DNA of 39,153 nucleotides. Origin: Ignavibacteriales bacterium UBA1304 (GTDB lineage Bacteria; Bacteroidota; Ignavibacteria; Ignavibacteriales; Ignavibacteriaceae). The stretch covers positions 1 to 39,153 of the forward strand of contig DBTY01000001.1 of assembly GCA_002307295.1 (NCBI GenBank), given 5' to 3'. Below, in pieces: positions 8,962-17,707 of the stretch (position 1 is its first letter; each line of letters starts with the position of its first letter). The notes under the pieces were generated by a model. It did no database searches, was not told where the DNA came from, and saw only the letters and a program-made list of their open reading frames with translations. The position numbers and the translations under genes were made by a program.

Positions 8962-9642
8962 ATGAGCGCTGATAATGGTTTTGATTACAGCAAATACACT
9001 GTTACTGAATTATACGATGCCTTTCGCCAAATTGATAGAGAACAATATTCAAATAATTTTGCAGAAATAATTAAAGAAATTCAAAAACGATTTAACCTGC
9101 CCGAAGATAAGCCAATCACTGACGAATATATGGTAGAACTTTACTTTGAATATTGTTCTAGTAATATTAGCCCTACGTTACATGGCAGAGGAGATTTACC
9201 ATATGACGATTCTGCAACGCGATTAGAAAGATTTGGAGCAGCTACAATTGACGGAATAATAACGGGAATTCCTGTTTTTATCCTAATGATTTTATTGGGA
9301 TTCGAAAAGTACATCAATTACATAGTAGAAAAAGGAATTATCGCTCAAATAAATTTATTAATTTTTGGTCAGACGATATTTCTCTTAGTCAATTCATTTC
9401 TATTATACAAATATGGGCAAACTGTAGGCAAAAAGTTAGTTGGAATTAAAATAGTTACTATCAAGGGGCAACTGCCGACATTTTTCAATATTTATTTTAT
9501 GAGGCATTTAATCACCGCAATTATTGCCACATTGCCATTGATTGGCTACCTATTTAATTGCATAGACTGTTTATTCATTTTTCGGGAAAATAAAAGATGC
9601 GTCCACGATTACATTGCAGGCACCAGAGTAGTAAAAGCCTAA
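8962..9642 (+). CDS. RDD-family membrane protein
   Basis: A 226-aa protein. The soluble N-terminal ~80 residues (YTVTELYDAFRQIDREQYSN) are charged and helical. The C-terminal RDD domain starts at about residue 89 with RLERFGAATIDG, where R, F/A and the aspartate of IDG are the family signature. It has about four hydrophobic segments (IDGIITGIPVFILMILL, LLIFGQTIFLLVNSFLLY, HLITAIIATLPLIGYLF and the short CIDCLFIF) and the conserved GQTVGKKLVGIKIV loop. The C-terminus, KRCVHDYIAGTRVV, is also characteristic. RDD proteins are poorly understood; some are Na+/H+ antiporters and many are of unknown function. The gene is followed by a strong rightward terminator at 9751-9785. Confidence 0.85.
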   Translation: MSADNGFDYSKYTVTELYDAFRQIDREQYSNNFAEIIKEIQKRFNLPEDKPITDEYMVELYFEYCSSNISPTLHGRGDLPYDDSATRLERFGAATIDGIITGIPVFILMILLGFEKYINYIVEKGIIAQINLLIFGQTIFLLVNSFLLYKYGQTVGKKLVGIKIVTIKGQLPTFFNIYFMRHLITAIIATLPLIGYLFNCIDCLFIFRENKRCVHDYIAGTRVVKA

Positions 9643-9750
9643 CGCGCTTTTTTAATTCGTAGAACGGACTTTTAATCTGTTTGTTTATAATAAGCGCATT
9701 GTTTTCCTTTGCTAGTAAATAGGAACTATTGACATAATATTTACACTCTA

Positions 9751-9785
9751 CGGCTTTCATAACGATAATTATGGAGGCCGTTTTT
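9751..9785 (+). terminator. Intrinsic terminator of the RDD gene
   Basis: CGGCTTTCATAA (9751-9762) pairs with TTATGGAGGCCG (9769-9780), giving 12 base pairs in RNA including two G-U wobbles, around a 6-nt loop CGATAA. A TTTTT tract at 9781-9785 follows immediately. This fits a rho-independent terminator for rightward transcription. It also lies just beyond the stop of the convergent SDR gene (9784). Confidence 0.8.
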
Positions 9786-10488
9786 ATATGTCGCCTTTAA
9801 TTGGTTTCATCGTAATATTTTCTAAAACCATTTTCCCTTTTTGTCTATAAGCAAAAACTATAAGATCCGCTATTTCAGCCGGTTTCATCATCCTTTTGGA
9901 ATTCTCCCGCCTAATTTCTTTTGGCCATATTTTCGTATCAGTAGCTCCCGGTAAAATATTTATAACGCGTATATTATGCTTGCGTACTTCTTCTCTTAGA
10001 ACGTTTGCAAAAGCCATTAGTCCGCTTTTAGAAGCTGAATATAAAGAGCTGTTTTCAAAAACTTTTTCGGTTATTACGGAAATGATATTTATAATCGTGC
10101 CCCTGCCCTGTTTTATCATATCAGGCAATACAGTTTGAGTTGTATAAATAGCTCCGAACAGATTTGTATTTATTATGCTTTCAATTTCATCGCTGGTATT
10201 TTGCTCAAATGGTTTGAAGGAGGTAATACCGGCGTTGTTGATAAGACATTCTATTTGATACTTGCCTGCAAATCCTTCGTAAGCCAATTTAATTCCGCTA
10301 AGTTTATCTACTTCACAAATAGCAATAGCTAACTTCCCTTTGCAGTTTGTTAGTTCTTTACTCATTGCAAGCAGTTTACTTTCGTTTCTACCAGAAGCTA
10401 TAATGTTATATCCGTTGTTCAGAAAGGCCTTTACAGTTTCTTTTCCAATCCCCGAAGTAGCTCCGGTAATCCAGATGTAATTTTCCAT
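9784..10488 (-). CDS. Short-chain dehydrogenase/reductase, probable sepiapterin reductase-like
   Basis: NAD(P)-dependent oxidoreductase of the classical SDR family, 234 aa from the ATG at 10488. An in-frame TTG at 10512 would overlap folE and has no ribosome-binding site; the ATG puts the nucleotide-binding motif TGATSGIG at residues 8-15, as usual. The NNAG motif is present, and the catalytic pair is Tyr150 and Lys154 in YSASK. The gene is 10 bp downstream of folE, which itself follows the pyruvoyltetrahydropterin synthase. In that context the expected role is reduction of 6-pyruvoyltetrahydropterin to a tetrahydrobiopterin. From memory, the C-terminal ENITMKPIKGDI resembles the end of green-sulfur-bacterial sepiapterin reductase, but a general SDR is not excluded. 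Confidence 0.75.
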   Translation of the reverse strand: MENYIWITGATSGIGKETVKAFLNNGYNIIASGRNESKLLAMSKELTNCKGKLAIAICEVDKLSGIKLAYEGFAGKYQIECLINNAGITSFKPFEQNTSDEIESIINTNLFGAIYTTQTVLPDMIKQGRGTIINIISVITEKVFENSSLYSASKSGLMAFANVLREEVRKHNIRVINILPGATDTKIWPKEIRRENSKRMMKPAEIADLIVFAYRQKGKMVLENITMKPIKGDI

Positions 10489-10498
10489 ATCTCGATAT

Positions 10499-11059
10499 TT
10501 ATCTGTTTGCAATTAAATTTAGGAATTCCATTCTTGTTCTTGCGTCGGTTTTAAACAATCCGTTCACCGCGCTTGAAGTGGCGGAAGAATTTTGCTTTTC
10601 AACTCCGCGCATCATCATACACATATGCCGGGCCTCCGATACTACGGCTACGCCTTTAGGCTGCAAATATTTATCGATTGTATCGGCTATTTGCTGCGTC
10701 ATTCTCTCCTGCACTTGAAGTCTTCTTGCAAAAACATCAACTATGCGGGGTATTTTGCTTAGTCCGACTATTTTACCGTTCGGTATATAGGCCACATGGA
10801 CTTTACCAAAAAACGGAAGCATATGATGCTCGCATAGGCTGTAAAAATCAATATCTTTTACAACTACCATCTCGTCATATTTTTCGTCGAATATAGCGTT
10901 GTTTAAAACTTTTTCAATATCTTTGCTATATCCTGAAGTTAAGAACTCATATGCTTTTGCAACGCGTTTTGGCGTATTTAGCAATCCCTGTCTTTTGGGA
11001 TCTTCTCCAATTTCAGAAAGTAAATTTTTAATAATAATTTCTGTTTTCTCCAAATCCAA
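10499..11059 (-). CDS. folE: GTP cyclohydrolase I
   Basis: Converts GTP to 7,8-dihydroneopterin triphosphate, the first step of folate and biopterin synthesis; cytoplasmic decamer. Zinc ligands are Cys76 and His79 in SLCEHHMLPF and Cys147 in ARHMCMMMRG. QERMTQQIAD and the GV.K..S.T segment are also conserved. At 186 aa it is the normal bacterial length. The start is TTG at 11059, chosen because AGGAG lies 8 nt upstream, overlapping the stop region of the synthase gene 3 bp away. That coupling and the downstream SDR suggest this copy serves a biopterin-like pathway, although it may also feed folate. Confidence 0.96.
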   Translation of the reverse strand: MDLEKTEIIIKNLLSEIGEDPKRQGLLNTPKRVAKAYEFLTSGYSKDIEKVLNNAIFDEKYDEMVVVKDIDFYSLCEHHMLPFFGKVHVAYIPNGKIVGLSKIPRIVDVFARRLQVQERMTQQIADTIDKYLQPKGVAVVSEARHMCMMMRGVEKQNSSATSSAVNGLFKTDARTRMEFLNLIANR

Positions 11060-11062
11060 CTC

Positions 11063-11470
11063 TTATTCTCCTCGATATTCGATATAATTATTTTCTGTTT
11101 CATACAACTTGACTGAGTAAAGTTTCCCTCCTGGAATTTTATCTTCAAGCTGTTTCCATATTCCAACGGCAATATTTTCTGAAGTTGTTACGCTCCCTTT
11201 TAAGAACTCAACGTCAAGGTCTAAGTTTTTATGATCGACTTTATCAATTATATTTTTTCTGATTATTTCTTTTAGAACCTTTAAATCAAAAACATATCCT
11301 GTAATTGAGTCGACTTCTCCCGCAACTACGACCTCTAATACATAATTGTGACCATGCCCGTTAGGATTGTTGCATTTGCCATAAATGCGTATGTTTTCAT
11401 CAACTGACAAAGCCGCATTATGCAACCTATGAGCCGAGGAAAAATTTTCTCTTCTTGTTATATAAACCAT
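11063..11470 (-). CDS. 6-pyruvoyltetrahydropterin synthase (eukaryote-like PTPS/QueD family)
   Basis: Removes triphosphate from dihydroneopterin triphosphate and rearranges it to 6-pyruvoyltetrahydropterin; QueD homologues instead make carboxytetrahydropterin for queuosine. Zinc ligands are His14 (FSSAHRL), His39 and His41 (NGHGHNY). The catalytic residues are Cys33 and the Asp79-His80 pair in VDHKNLD. Glu124 in YETENNYIEYRGE would anchor the pterin. The CNNPNGHGHNY block and the YETxNN block are very close to animal PTPS, and the neighbours are folE and an SDR rather than queC/queE. A biopterin role is therefore favoured over queuosine. Length 135 aa. Confidence 0.9.
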   Translation of the reverse strand: MVYITRRENFSSAHRLHNAALSVDENIRIYGKCNNPNGHGHNYVLEVVVAGEVDSITGYVFDLKVLKEIIRKNIIDKVDHKNLDLDVEFLKGSVTTSENIAVGIWKQLEDKIPGGKLYSVKLYETENNYIEYRGE

Positions 11471-11480
11471 TTCTCCACCG

Positions 11481-11939
11481 TTAGTTTTTTAACGCTTCAA
11501 GAACTTCGTCTATGTGTTTATCAACTTTAACTTTATGAAATATTTTTTTTATAATTCCGCCTTCATCAATAATAAAAGTTGTTCGTTCTATCCCCATGTA
11601 TTTTTTGCCATACATGCTTTTTTCTTTCCATACTTCAAATTTTTCAAGAATTTCTTTGCTCTCGTCGCTTAATAAAGTAAACTGCAATTCGTTTTTATCG
11701 GCAAACTTTTTGTGTGAAGTTTCAGAATCGCCGCTTATTCCAATTACTACAGCATTCTGTTTTTTTATTTCAGAATAACTATCTCTAAAACTACACGCTT
11801 CTTTTGTACAGCCCGAAGTATTATCCTTTGGATAAAAATATAAAACTATTTTTTTACCTGAGAAATCCTTAAGCGAGTATGATTTCCCATCCTGATCTTT
11901 TAATTTAAAAGCTGGAGCCTTTTTACCTTCTGCAATCAT
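11481..11939 (-). CDS. bcp: Peroxiredoxin Q / bacterioferritin comigratory protein (thiol peroxidase)
   Basis: Thioredoxin-dependent peroxidase of the Prx-Q subfamily, 152 aa. The peroxidatic Cys44 and resolving Cys49 lie five residues apart in DNTSGCTKEACSFRD, the hallmark of atypical two-cysteine BCP enzymes. The PxxxTxxC context (YPKDNTSGC) is present. It reduces H2O2 and organic hydroperoxides in the cytoplasm. It is the third gene of the six-gene operon, 8 bp after the rhodanese and 10 bp before the pterin synthase, so peroxide defence and pterin synthesis are co-transcribed. Confidence 0.94.
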   Translation of the reverse strand: MIAEGKKAPAFKLKDQDGKSYSLKDFSGKKIVLYFYPKDNTSGCTKEACSFRDSYSEIKKQNAVVIGISGDSETSHKKFADKNELQFTLLSDESKEILEKFEVWKEKSMYGKKYMGIERTTFIIDEGGIIKKIFHKVKVDKHIDEVLEALKN

Positions 11940-11947
11940 ATCATCCT

Positions 11948-12268
11948 CTAATATCTGTTTATTGACGGGTCAATATTTTCGCTCCATGCGTCTATCCCTC
12001 CGTCAAGATTTATTACATCGTTGTAGCCTTCCTTAACTAAATAAGAACAAGCTCTATAGCTCCTTGAGCCATGATGACAATATAGAATTAATTTTTGATT
12101 TTTATCAAGATTAACAGCCTCCTGCTCAAATAAAATAAGGGGAATATTTTCCGCTCCATTAATTTTTGCGTACTCATACTCCCAAACTTCTCTTACGTCA
12201 ATCAGCTTATAATCTTTTTCATTATCAATAATGTATTTTACTTCAAATGGACTAAGATTTTTAAGCAT
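11948..12268 (-). CDS. Single-domain rhodanese-like sulfurtransferase
   Basis: A 106-aa rhodanese domain with the active-site loop starting at Cys64 in LYCHHGSRSY, and the early LIDVREVWEYE and GAENIPL motifs of the family. Such proteins carry a persulfide on the loop cysteine and move sulfane sulfur, for example from thiosulfate or glutathione persulfide. The loop C-HHGSRS is the usual six-residue length for sulfur (not phosphatase) chemistry. It sits between two peroxiredoxins with gaps of 4 and 8 bp, which suggests a thiol/sulfane-sulfur redox role. No signal peptide is present. Confidence 0.92.
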   Translation of the reverse strand: MLKNLSPFEVKYIIDNEKDYKLIDVREVWEYEYAKINGAENIPLILFEQEAVNLDKNQKLILYCHHGSRSYRACSYLVKEGYNDVINLDGGIDAWSENIDPSINRY

Positions 12269-12272
12269 ATTT

Positions 12273-12743
12273 TTATTTCAATGCGTCCTGTATTGCGCTA
12301 TAATTAGGTTCTTCGCCTGCGTTTTCTAAAACTTCGACATAAATAATTTTTCCATTTTCATCAACTACAAAAGCTGATCTTTTTGCTACGCCTTTGTAAT
12401 CAAGCGCGCCCGGTACAAACACATCATAAAATGCGCCGTAAGCAGGAGCTGTTTCTTTGTTAAAATCACTTAGCAAAGTAATTTTGATATTATTTTTTTC
12501 AGCCCATAGTTTTAACGAAAAATGAGAATCGACGCTTATACCCAATACTGTTGCATTAAGTTTGTCGTATTTTTCATAATTATCGCTGATAGAACACATT
12601 TCGTTTGTACATACGCTTGTGTTTGCCATTGGGAAAAATAGAACTACAACTTTTTTCCCTTTAAAGTCGCCTAAACTTACTCTCTTTCCATCTTGATTTA
12701 ATAAATTAAATCCCGGCGCAATATCTCCAATTTTTAATGACAT
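12273..12743 (-). CDS. AhpC/TSA-type peroxiredoxin
   Basis: Thiol peroxidase, 156 aa from the ATG at 12743. That start is preferred over an ATG 11 codons upstream because AAGGAG is positioned 7-8 nt before it and the protein then begins MSLKIGDIAPGF, as is normal. The peroxidatic cysteine is in FPMANTSVCTNEMCS, with a second cysteine five residues later. Downstream motifs such as GISVDSHFSLKLWA and KRSAFVVDENGKI are those of AhpE/Prx-type proteins. It is the first gene of the operon that continues through rhodanese, bcp, PTPS, folE and SDR; its promoter must lie in 12744-12889. Confidence 0.92.
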   Translation of the reverse strand: MSLKIGDIAPGFNLLNQDGKRVSLGDFKGKKVVVLFFPMANTSVCTNEMCSISDNYEKYDKLNATVLGISVDSHFSLKLWAEKNNIKITLLSDFNKETAPAYGAFYDVFVPGALDYKGVAKRSAFVVDENGKIIYVEVLENAGEEPNYSAIQDALK

Positions 12744-12889
12744 TTTAATATCTCCTTTTTTTAATTTTAGAACCATGTTAGTTATATTATCTAATTATAA
12801 AATGCAATTTTCGTTTTAATAGTTCCATAATTTGAATTATAAATCGATAATATTTTTTAAACCGTTTATAATATATAACATAATTCTAT

Positions 12890-13906
12890 TTAAAATATAT
12901 TTACTTCTTTTTCAAGCGCTATTCCATATTTTTCAATTACTGATCTTTTTATTTTTTCGGAAAATTCTAAGACTTCCGAACCTGTCGCCGAGCCTTTATT
13001 TATAATAACAAGAGCTTGTTTGCTATAAGTTGCAACATTCCCAATTTCTTTGCCTTTCCAGCCAGTTTGTTCAATTAACCACCCGGCAGGTATTTTTACT
13101 AAACCGCTTTCAGTTTTATAACCGGGCATATCAGAAAAGATTTCTTTCAACTTCAAATATTGAAGTTCTTTTATTTCAGGATTCTTGAAAAAACTTCCCG
13201 CGCTTCCTATAACTGCCGGATCAGGCAGTTTTTGTTCTCTGATTTTTCTTATTGCGTCGCTAATTTCCGCAATAGTATATGTAGACCGATCGGTATAGTT
13301 TAATTCTCGTTTTAAGCCTCCATAAGTAACATCTGGAATTGGATTTTTCTTTAGTCTTAAAATAATGTGAGTAACAATCGTTTTATTTTTTAATTCATTT
13401 TTAAAAATACTTGTTCTGTATCCAAACTTACAGTCAGCTTTTTTTAAGAATATTTCATTTCCGGTTTCTAAGTTTAAAGCTTCGAGCGAAAAAAAGGAGT
13501 CTTTTAATTCCTGGCCATAAGCTCCAATATTTTGCACTGGAGCGGCTCCTGCAGTTCCAGGAATCAATGCAAGATTTTCAATCCCGCCAAGATTTTTTCT
13601 CACGCTAAACGAAACCAAATCGTCCCAAACAACTCCGCCTCCCGCTTTTACAAAAACGACATCTTCGTCTTCGCCGATAATGTTTATTCCTGCATACTCA
13701 TTTTTGATTACCATTCCGTCAAAATTTTTAGTAAAAAGCATATTGCTTCCGCCGCCTAAAATAATTTTTTTCGAGCGTAAAAATTCGCTTGTAGCGGTCA
13801 ATTCATGAAAATCATCATTATTCGATACGCGTGCAAAATAGTCGCAGTAGGCGTCAATTTTAAATGTGTTTAAATTTTTTAGAGAAATATTTTTCTGTAT
13901 TGTCAT
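12890..13906 (-). CDS. murB: UDP-N-acetylenolpyruvoylglucosamine reductase
   Basis: FAD- and NADPH-dependent reduction of UDP-GlcNAc-enolpyruvate to UDP-MurNAc in peptidoglycan synthesis. The FAD-binding segment has ILGGGSNMLF and the region GIENLALIPGTAGAAPVQNIGAYGQE. The catalytic serine lies in IGSAGSFFKNP and the closing glutamate in the C-terminal EKEVNIF. The YGGLKRELN segment and the 338-aa length match the E. coli-like type I MurB. The ATG has no evident Shine-Dalgarno, as is common in this phylum. It is divergent from the transporter operon, with 125 bp between the starts. Confidence 0.95.
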   Translation of the reverse strand: MTIQKNISLKNLNTFKIDAYCDYFARVSNNDDFHELTATSEFLRSKKIILGGGSNMLFTKNFDGMVIKNEYAGINIIGEDEDVVFVKAGGGVVWDDLVSFSVRKNLGGIENLALIPGTAGAAPVQNIGAYGQELKDSFFSLEALNLETGNEIFLKKADCKFGYRTSIFKNELKNKTIVTHIILRLKKNPIPDVTYGGLKRELNYTDRSTYTIAEISDAIRKIREQKLPDPAVIGSAGSFFKNPEIKELQYLKLKEIFSDMPGYKTESGLVKIPAGWLIEQTGWKGKEIGNVATYSKQALVIINKGSATGSEVLEFSEKIKRSVIEKYGIALEKEVNIF

Positions 13907-14031
13907 ATTTAATTATAGTATAAAGATTTTATTTTTAATTTTTTTATTTGCAAAAAATGTTTTCGTTTAATTAATACATTGATAATTTTGTGTTTTAAAT
14001 TTACATAAATTATTTATAAAAATAGTCTTGT

Positions 14032-15495
14032 ATGGAAATTATTCAAATATCTTTATTGATTTTAGTATTTATCGTTTTAGCGGCTTTAATGTTTTTACGA
14101 AAAATACCCGCCCTGATTGCGCTTCCGATAATGGCTTTTTTCATCCCAATTATTTCCGGAGTATCGCTTGACGATACTATCCAATTAGTTTTGGGACTTG
14201 GTTCTACCAGATTATCAGAGGCCTACACCATCGCTATTTTCGGAAGTATGCTAAGTATGATGCTTCAAAAAACGGGAGTAGCAGAAAGCTTTATAAAAAA
14301 AGGAGCCGAACTCTCCGGCGATAAGCCGTGGACAATAGCGCTTATAATGCTCATATTAATAACGTTGCTTTTTACAACGCTCGGCAGTCTGGGCGCAATA
14401 ATCATGGTCGCAACTGTTGTATTGCCTATAATGTCTTCGGTTGGGATAAGCGCTCTTACAAGCACTGGCATTTTTCTTATCGGCTTAAGTATGGGAGGTA
14501 TTCTCAACGCGGGCAATTGGGTGTTATACAAAGAAGTGCTAAAAGTTCCTATCGATACTGTAAAACAGTTTGCGTTAATTATGTTTGGCGTCACCTTTAT
14601 TATTTCGTTAGTTTATATAACAATTCAGCTATATAAGGACGGCCACGATATTAATTTCAAAAAAATATTTATTAAAAGTTTTATTTTTTTAATCATAATA
14701 GCGCTTGTTGGATATTTATTAAATACTTATGGCGGCAGTCTTGGCTATATACTTACTGCGGCAGGCATAGCGTTAAAATGGTTCATCGGATGTTCAATAC
14801 TTCTGTTGTTTATAATTAGCGTTTACAGGTTATTCGTTAAGAAAAGCAATGATGAAACAATTTACTGGACTGCGTATTTTATACCGCTGGTTCCTCTGCT
14901 TTTGATTCTTGTATTTAACGTTAATTTTATTGCGTCGTTTATATGCGGATTAATTTATGGTTTTATTGCGACATACCGTAAAAATAGTTTGAACATTTTG
15001 GTTCGCTCGATGCTTGAAGGCGGCGGCATAGTAATGCCGGCAGTCGTATTGATGCTTGGAATAGGAATGCTACTAAACGCAGTAATGGGGCCGTCTGCTC
15101 CATTTAACGCTAAATATGCTGCAACCGGTTGGCCTGTGTTAAACTTATTACAGCCAATAATGTCTGCAATTGTGCCTAAAGGCCCTATATCATATTTATT
15201 GTTTTTCTCAGTATGCGCTCCTCTTGCTTTATACAGAGGCCCCTTAAACGTATGGGGAATGGGCTATGGAATTGCAGCTATATTTTTAGCAAGCGGAATG
15301 AACCCGGGCGCAATCATGGGATTGCTTATGGCTGTTGGACAGATACAAGGCATCAGCGATCCGACTAATACACAAAACGTCTGGCTGGCAAATGAAATGC
15401 GCGTTGACGTTCAAAAAGTTTTATGGAATACTATTCCTTACACATGGATAGCCGCAATAATAGGTCTTGCGATATCCGCTTTTATGTACATGTAA
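14032..15495 (+). CDS. Ion-transporter-superfamily permease (GntP/CitM-like)
   Basis: Polytopic inner-membrane permease of 487 aa with about a dozen hydrophobic segments in two halves. Each half has a glycine/proline-rich re-entrant stretch: TLGSLGAIIMVATVVLPIM in the first and YRGPLNVWGMGYG followed by GISDPTNTQNVW in the second. This two-fold layout is that of gluconate/citrate/anion symporters of the IT superfamily. It is the first gene of an operon and is followed by a HyuA-like ATPase and NanE. A sugar acid, acylated amino sugar or cyclic amide is therefore a reasonable substrate guess, but none is shown by the sequence. No canonical Shine-Dalgarno is seen. Confidence 0.7.
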   Translation: MEIIQISLLILVFIVLAALMFLRKIPALIALPIMAFFIPIISGVSLDDTIQLVLGLGSTRLSEAYTIAIFGSMLSMMLQKTGVAESFIKKGAELSGDKPWTIALIMLILITLLFTTLGSLGAIIMVATVVLPIMSSVGISALTSTGIFLIGLSMGGILNAGNWVLYKEVLKVPIDTVKQFALIMFGVTFIISLVYITIQLYKDGHDINFKKIFIKSFIFLIIIALVGYLLNTYGGSLGYILTAAGIALKWFIGCSILLLFIISVYRLFVKKSNDETIYWTAYFIPLVPLLLILVFNVNFIASFICGLIYGFIATYRKNSLNILVRSMLEGGGIVMPAVVLMLGIGMLLNAVMGPSAPFNAKYAATGWPVLNLLQPIMSAIVPKGPISYLLFFSVCAPLALYRGPLNVWGMGYGIAAIFLASGMNPGAIMGLLMAVGQIQGISDPTNTQNVWLANEMRVDVQKVLWNTIPYTWIAAIIGLAISAFMYM

Positions 15496-15538
15496 TAAAT
15501 ATCTTTGTTTGATTATTAAGTATTAAATAGAAAATCTT

Positions 15539-17695
15539 ATGCGGAAAATTAAAATTGGAATTGACGTTGGCGGAACTTTTACTCACGCAGTAGGAGTTAA
15601 CATTGCCGATTATTCTATCGTAGGAAAATCGTGCGTGCCTACTACGCACAAGTCTGAACAAGGCGTAGCAAAAGGCGTAGTGGATTCAATGCTTCAACTT
15701 TTTGAAAAAGCAGACATACATCCGGAAGAAGTAATTCTTATAGCTCACTCCACAACACAGGCTACCAACGCTTTGCTTGAAGGCGACGTCGCCACAGTCG
15801 GCGTAATTGGCATGGGTAAAGGAATGGAAGGAAGAATAGCAAAAAAAGAGAGTAATCCGAATAATATAGAGCTTTCTCCTGGCAAATTTTTACAAACAAG
15901 ATTTCGTTATGTAGACGTCGGGAACGCTTCATGGAAAGAAAACATTCCAACCTTGATAAAAGAGTTAGTCGCTGAAGGAGCCGAAGTAATTGTAGCGTCT
16001 GAAGCATTCGGCGTAGACAATCCTTCAAATGAAGAATATGTAATTGAACAATCAATAAAAATGGGATACTTATCTACTGCGGCAAGTAAAATTTCCAAGC
16101 TATACGGTTTAAGAGTTCGCACGCGCACCGCTGTAATAAATGCAAGCATGATGCCTAAAATGCTCGACACCGCAAACATGACTGAAAAAGCAGTTCGTGA
16201 AAGCGGCATCAAAGCCCCATTAATGGTTATGCGCTCTGACGGCGGAATTATGGATATTAGCGAAATGAGAAAGCGTCCAATTTTAACAATGCTTTCCGGT
16301 CCGGCCGCTGGAGTTGCAGCCGCATTAATGTACGCTAAAATTACTGACGGTATTTTCCTTGAAGTTGGCGGAACGTCGACTGATATTTCTGTTATAAAAA
16401 ACGGCAAGCCTCAGGTTAAAACAGCGCAGATAGGAAAGAACAGATTGTTTGTCCGTACTCTTGACGTTAGAACCTTAGGTATTGCGGGCGGTTCTGTTCC
16501 ACGTTTTAGCGCAAACAAAATTATAGACGTAGGTCCCAGAAGCGCGCATATTGCAGACCTTCATTATGTGGCATATTCTTCCGATTCCGATTTCAATAAT
16601 TTAGAGTTTGAAAAAGTGCAGCCGATAAAAGGCGATCCAAAAGATTATTTAGCGTTAAAGAAAAATAATAATGACAATGAAAAATTCACTGTCACTCCTA
16701 CAGAATCTTCCTACTTATTGGGACTTGTAAAAGCTGTTGGACATGGTTCTGCTAATATGAAGGCAATCAATAGCGCATTCGAAACTATAGCAAAACATTT
16801 TAAAAGCGACGCTAAACAAATTGCAAAAGACATACTAACAATTTCCGCCGAAAAAATACGCCCTGTTATAAAACAATTAACGCGCGAGTATAAACTTGAC
16901 GAAGCGCTGATTGAGTTTGTAGGCGGCGGCGGCGGCGCTTCTGCAATTGTGCCTTTTACCGCAGAGCATCTTAAGACTCCTCATAAAATTGCGGAAAACT
17001 GCGAAGTTATTTCCGCTATTGGCGCGGCTTTAGGCATCATAAGAGATTCTGTTGAAAAAAACATTATCAATCCAACTGAAAGCGATTTAATTTCATTAAG
17101 GCAGGAAGCCGTTAACTCCGTTATTGCAATGGGCGCTGTTCCAGATTCAGTTGAGGTATCAATCGAAATTGATAATCAAAACAAACGCGTAATAGCTACG
17201 GCAATGGGCTCAAGCGAAATGAGAACTCGCGATTTAGGAATTAAAGAACTATCAGAAAAAGAGCTGCTTGAAATATGCGCTAAATCGTTCAAGACGAATT
17301 CATCGCAGTTAAATATCGCAGGCAAAACGGAAAGCCTTTATGCGGTATCATACGAAGACAAGCAATCTCATTTTTTAGGATTAGTAAAAAATGTTATTAT
17401 AAAAATTAAAGTAATCGATAAAGAAGGCGCAATAAAACTTCAGGTTAACGATTGCCTTATTGCAGAGGCAAAAGCCGGAGACGTTAAATCTAAAATTACA
17501 GAAATGATTTCGCTGCTTACAACATTTGGCGACGCCGGAGCTCTTGCGCCGGATATCTTTCTGCTGATTGCAGGAAAAATAATTGATATGACGGGTTTAA
17601 TTCAGGATGCGCAAATTCTTTCGATGGCAGATATTGAACTTAAGAAAGTTCTTCCATCGGAAAAAGTTGTAATCATTGCAGCAAAGAAAAAATAA
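15539..17695 (+). CDS. Stand-alone HyuA-like hydantoinase/oxoprolinase-family ATPase
   Basis: A 718-aa protein of the HyuA family, members of which use ATP with an ASKHA (actin/hexokinase-like) fold to phosphorylate an amide or lactam for ring opening, or act in ketone carboxylation. The phosphate-binding loop is IDVGGTFTH (residues 8-16). A second phosphate motif is LEVGGTSTDIS from residue 274, and a glycine-rich VGGGGGASAIVPF stretch starts at about 461. Central MLSGPAAGV is also typical. The usual HyuB partner is absent. Instead it lies between a permease and NanE (12-bp gap), so it may have become an ATP-dependent kinase or amidase in an amino-sugar pathway. The family call is firm; the substrate is unknown. 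Confidence 0.85.
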   Translation: MRKIKIGIDVGGTFTHAVGVNIADYSIVGKSCVPTTHKSEQGVAKGVVDSMLQLFEKADIHPEEVILIAHSTTQATNALLEGDVATVGVIGMGKGMEGRIAKKESNPNNIELSPGKFLQTRFRYVDVGNASWKENIPTLIKELVAEGAEVIVASEAFGVDNPSNEEYVIEQSIKMGYLSTAASKISKLYGLRVRTRTAVINASMMPKMLDTANMTEKAVRESGIKAPLMVMRSDGGIMDISEMRKRPILTMLSGPAAGVAAALMYAKITDGIFLEVGGTSTDISVIKNGKPQVKTAQIGKNRLFVRTLDVRTLGIAGGSVPRFSANKIIDVGPRSAHIADLHYVAYSSDSDFNNLEFEKVQPIKGDPKDYLALKKNNNDNEKFTVTPTESSYLLGLVKAVGHGSANMKAINSAFETIAKHFKSDAKQIAKDILTISAEKIRPVIKQLTREYKLDEALIEFVGGGGGASAIVPFTAEHLKTPHKIAENCEVISAIGAALGIIRDSVEKNIINPTESDLISLRQEAVNSVIAMGAVPDSVEVSIEIDNQNKRVIATAMGSSEMRTRDLGIKELSEKELLEICAKSFKTNSSQLNIAGKTESLYAVSYEDKQSHFLGLVKNVIIKIKVIDKEGAIKLQVNDCLIAEAKAGDVKSKITEMISLLTTFGDAGALAPDIFLLIAGKIIDMTGLIQDAQILSMADIELKKVLPSEKVVIIAAKKK

Positions 17696-17707
17696 GAAGA
17701 GAATATT

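Noticed and set aside
15762..16407. Long open frames on the minus strand within the HyuA gene, and similar ones elsewhere in other strong genes.
   Set aside because: They lie entirely within clearly conserved genes, have no recognisable protein features and are shadows caused by codon composition.
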